The position numbers and the translations under genes were made by a program. This document shows positions 61,498 to 64,000 of a DNA stretch of 64,000 nt, one piece after another; the first letter of the stretch is position 1; each line of letters opens with the position of its first letter. The notes beneath the pieces were generated by a model. That model was given only the letters and a program-made list of their open reading frames with translations. It was not told where the DNA came from and did not search any database. Source of the DNA: Fistulifera solaris (taxonomy: Eukaryota; Bacillariophyta; Bacillariophyceae; Naviculales; Stauroneidaceae); assembly GCA_030295235.1 (NCBI GenBank), contig AP026148.1, positions 1-64,000 of the forward strand, written 5' to 3'.

Positions 61498-64000
61498 CTA
61501 ATCTCTCTTTTCTGCGCCGCGAACAATTTTTTGGGCTATCTCAAGTGCAACCGGCAACAATGTCTTTTCCTCGGGAGGAAAATCCAGCTCGTCTTCGGAT
61601 TGGGAGTGAAAATTATCACAGAACGCTTGACAAAAGACAATCAGTCTGCTCAACTTATCGATACTGGGTAACGTCAGCGTCAAGTTCAATAACAAGACTA
61701 GACCACGATACATGATTTCTAACCGTCCGGATTCCAATATGGACTCCATGTGTTGCTCAAAATGTTCCAGTTCGACAAGGGCCGGGTTGAGCTTGTCCAC
61801 GCTGAAATCTTCTTGCGTTGCCATTGCCAGACATCCCGCTGCGGCACGTGCACATTCGTACTTTTCGGGATCTTCGTAGTCGGCAGCGAGTGCTAGCCAC
61901 AAATTCGCATTTTCCTGCAAATGCTCCAGCATCTTCTCGTGAGGAACCAAATTGCACAATGCTTCGGTTGCGGCTCGTTGTACCATTGTATGATCCGAAA
62001 ACTGTGCGTAATGCAATGCAGCCAATCCCTTTTCTGAGATAACTCGATTCTGTGCATCCTGTCCAGAAGAAGCCAAATTCGTCAAGCTCAACAAGGCTTC
62101 AAACTGTTGTAAATCTTTGGCATGAATGTCGCGTACAAGCGTAAGGAGAGGCTTGATGCTTCCAAGGCGTTGGGCGGCTGTCAACAGCGAAGGGTTGGTG
62201 GTGATAAGTAACTTAGCAATAACATGACGAGCTTTGCGAAGCGTGTTGACTAGCGTGGGTGATGGCTGATCGTTTGTTTTATCGAAAGCGATACATCTAG
62301 ATAAAACTCCTTGCTGAATCAATAAACCACGGACTGACGCTTCGTCGGCCATCCGCATCCATGTGGTCACAATTTGTTCCATCGTTGCTTCTGATGTAAG
62401 ATTGGATTCGGATAAGCCAACCAGCGCGCGAGGCACTTGGGCTGAGGCACATTTGCGAATGCGTTCACGGCATGCTTCTGGTGTATCTGTATCTTTCTGC
62501 ATTTCTAGTAAATCTTTCTCTTCTTCTGTCTTCCCCATTTTCTGTAGTTCATCGTACTGCTCCATTGTCACCTCTTTACCTTCAAATGCTTCTTTGCGCA
62601 TTTGTAATTGCGTCACACATACCAGCTGAAATAAGTTTGCCATGGCAAATGCGCTTGTTGTGTTCGTCGTATTCGCGTTCTTATTGTTCGAAGCGAGCTG
62701 GTCGCATAGTTGCACCAATCGTTCCAATGCAGGGCGCGATGCACCCGATGACCGAAATCCTGCAGCCAGTTCTTCTTTCATATCCGTGTGAGCCACTAGG
62801 TAAGAGATCATTTCAATGCCACGCTCCATTGTGGCCGTGGTCGGGGAAGCAGCTGAAGTCAAGGCTGTCAACGACTTTTTCTTGTCAATCCCGCTCTTTT
62901 CTTCCGCCTTCGTTGCCTCATCCGGGATGTCTTCTAATAAATCACATGCAGCCACAAGCAGTCCCATTCGTTCAAAATCTCCAGTTTCCTTATCACTCAG
63001 TCCCAATTTGGCGATGCAGGCTGCTGCCCCTCCTTTGATTTCACGATAGGGTGATTGCATGAGGATTGTCATCGTTCCTCCATCGACCCACTGCGCTATT
63101 TGGCCTCTTGCTGTTTCAATTGTCGATGCACCACTCAGAACTTCGCTGGCGCAATGCATTGCCGCAACATGTTCTGACCGAATCATTGCCGGTATTTCTA
63201 CATCCATCGCTTGCCAGGTCGACAGAGCCCAGGCACTTAATTCTTTTATATTGACCATCAATATGGCGGCAGTCAACAACGCATGCTGCATGGCGAGATG
63301 CAGATCCTGAGTCGAGAAACCGTACATATCGTCAATCTTTTCGTCTTCCTCTACTTCCATGATGGCTTGAATCTTTGGAGATTCTAGTAGTGGTGCCAAA
63401 ATTAGTTGAGTGTTCTCGGTTTCAACCGCTTCCAAAGCCCGAATCCAGCGACCCACAACTACAATCAATTCTCGTCGCAACGGAAATGCTGCAGGTTCGC
63501 AACACTCACGAAACAGCAGTTGTCGCAATTGACTGTTCACATCCAGTAATTGACGACTTCGCTCATACGCCCACGCCTGGTCACGTGTCTTGCGCTCCGT
63601 TTCATGTTTACGATGGACTGCCAACTCTTGGGCGGTCATCGAGCGAGTATCGGGTTGCAAATTAGGAAGTGTTGGGTCCGTATGATGATCCAAGGAAGAT
63701 CGAATCCAAACATACCGCTCTGTTCCGCACGTCCAAGTACTCAGTACATCCAACACCGCACGAACGATCAACTCGTGAGTTTCGTCTGAATTATTGCTTT
63801 CCAACGATTCCAGCACGACACGACAAGACTGCTCCAATAGATCACGCTGAACATACGACTCCTTCAAAACAACGCGGTTTGCTTCATCGTCTCTATCCAC
63901 ATGCAAGCAAATACGTGACCATAAGGCCAGACAACTAATCATGACGTCCGTTTGCTTCGCGGCAGCCGCTTCTTGCACACGTATCTTCAACCACTCCTGC
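61498..64000 (-). CDS. UNC45/Cro1/She4-like ARM-repeat protein, N-terminus off window
   Basis: At least 833 residues; the frame is open to the last base of the window and the start lies beyond it. The protein is all-helical ARM-type repeats. The C-terminal part carries the UCS-like signature: QQFEALLSLTNLASSGQDAQ, then IS-EKGLAALHYAQFSDHTM, then VQRAATEALCNLVPHE. UCS proteins are Hsp90 co-chaperones that fold and stabilise myosin heads; metazoan UNC45 has an N-terminal TPR domain, which would lie outside this window. Low-complexity insertions (NNKNANTTNTTS) interrupt the repeats. The frame is unbroken and no intron is needed within the window. Confidence 0.75.
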   Translation of the reverse strand, partial: QEWLKIRVQEAAAAKQTDVMISCLALWSRICLHVDRDDEANRVVLKESYVQRDLLEQSCRVVLESLESNNSDETHELIVRAVLDVLSTWTCGTERYVWIRSSLDHHTDPTLPNLQPDTRSMTAQELAVHRKHETERKTRDQAWAYERSRQLLDVNSQLRQLLFRECCEPAAFPLRRELIVVVGRWIRALEAVETENTQLILAPLLESPKIQAIMEVEEDEKIDDMYGFSTQDLHLAMQHALLTAAILMVNIKELSAWALSTWQAMDVEIPAMIRSEHVAAMHCASEVLSGASTIETARGQIAQWVDGGTMTILMQSPYREIKGGAAACIAKLGLSDKETGDFERMGLLVAACDLLEDIPDEATKAEEKSGIDKKKSLTALTSAASPTTATMERGIEMISYLVAHTDMKEELAAGFRSSGASRPALERLVQLCDQLASNNKNANTTNTTSAFAMANLFQLVCVTQLQMRKEAFEGKEVTMEQYDELQKMGKTEEEKDLLEMQKDTDTPEACRERIRKCASAQVPRALVGLSESNLTSEATMEQIVTTWMRMADEASVRGLLIQQGVLSRCIAFDKTNDQPSPTLVNTLRKARHVIAKLLITTNPSLLTAAQRLGSIKPLLTLVRDIHAKDLQQFEALLSLTNLASSGQDAQNRVISEKGLAALHYAQFSDHTMVQRAATEALCNLVPHEKMLEHLQENANLWLALAADYEDPEKYECARAAAGCLAMATQEDFSVDKLNPALVELEHFEQHMESILESGRLEIMYRGLVLLLNLTLTLPSIDKLSRLIVFCQAFCDNFHSQSEDELDFPPEEKTLLPVALEIAQKIVRGAEKRD

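Noticed and set aside
1-64000. Retrotransposon, virus-derived or DNA-transposon genes
   Set aside because: No reverse transcriptase, integrase, capsid or transposase motif was seen in any open frame, and no long terminal repeats were noticed.
1-64000. tRNA or rRNA genes
   Set aside because: No convincing cloverleaf or B-box (GGTTCGAATCC-type) was spotted by eye. A covariance-model scan would be decisive and cannot be run here.

Overview
The window is a nuclear chromosome end of a eukaryote, most likely a diatom and plausibly Phaeodactylum tricornutum or a close relative. That is an inference from gene content, not a database match. It opens with about 460 bases of CCCTAA telomere repeat, C-rich strand first, as expected of a left end. 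The genes carry short introns (50-105 bp) with GTAAGT/GTACGT donors. The content is typically diatom: a heat-shock-factor gene, fasciclin (FAS1) families, MscS channels with a large soluble N-terminus, two uncharacterised families I associate with diatoms, and a plastid-type ASAFAP-like leader. I see no retroelement, transposase, CRISPR array or convincing tRNA.

Layout. 1-722: telomere, an 18-bp satellite and decayed telomere repeats. 1.25-2.16 kb: dihydrodipicolinate synthase. 2.8-11.3 kb: two large secreted coiled-coil proteins, the second with a 96-bp tandem repeat and a family of LLQxRL repeats. 11.4-18.9 kb: RING-H2 protein, heat shock factor, a hypothetical protein, and a PqiA-like membrane protein. 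19.3-26.5 kb: three multi-domain FAS1 genes in tandem. 27.9-40.6 kb: gene-poor stretch with small hypothetical, coiled-coil and zinc-ribbon proteins. 41.3-47.2 kb: IF1-like mitochondrial protein, photolyase-like/alpha-beta-hydrolase fusion, second RING-H2 protein, mitochondrial carrier. 47.9-57.2 kb: two tandem MscS channel paralogues. 57.7-60.6 kb: two more FAS1 genes. 61.5 kb to the end: an UNC45-like ARM-repeat protein running off the window.

Two general points matter for any reader. First, many genes, above all in the first 40 kb, are broken by single-base insertions or deletions, often in short homopolymers, while splice sites and coding frame on both sides are intact and I saw no clear nonsense substitution. 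This fits uncorrected long-read errors better than gene death, though true subtelomeric decay cannot be excluded. Coding spans below therefore cover the whole gene, with breaks noted. Second, five FAS1 genes are built from one-domain exons flanked by phase-1 introns, and the FAS1 and MscS genes occur as local duplicates. The end of this chromosome therefore looks like a site of gene-family expansion for secreted, cell-surface and membrane-tension proteins. That functional reading is inference.
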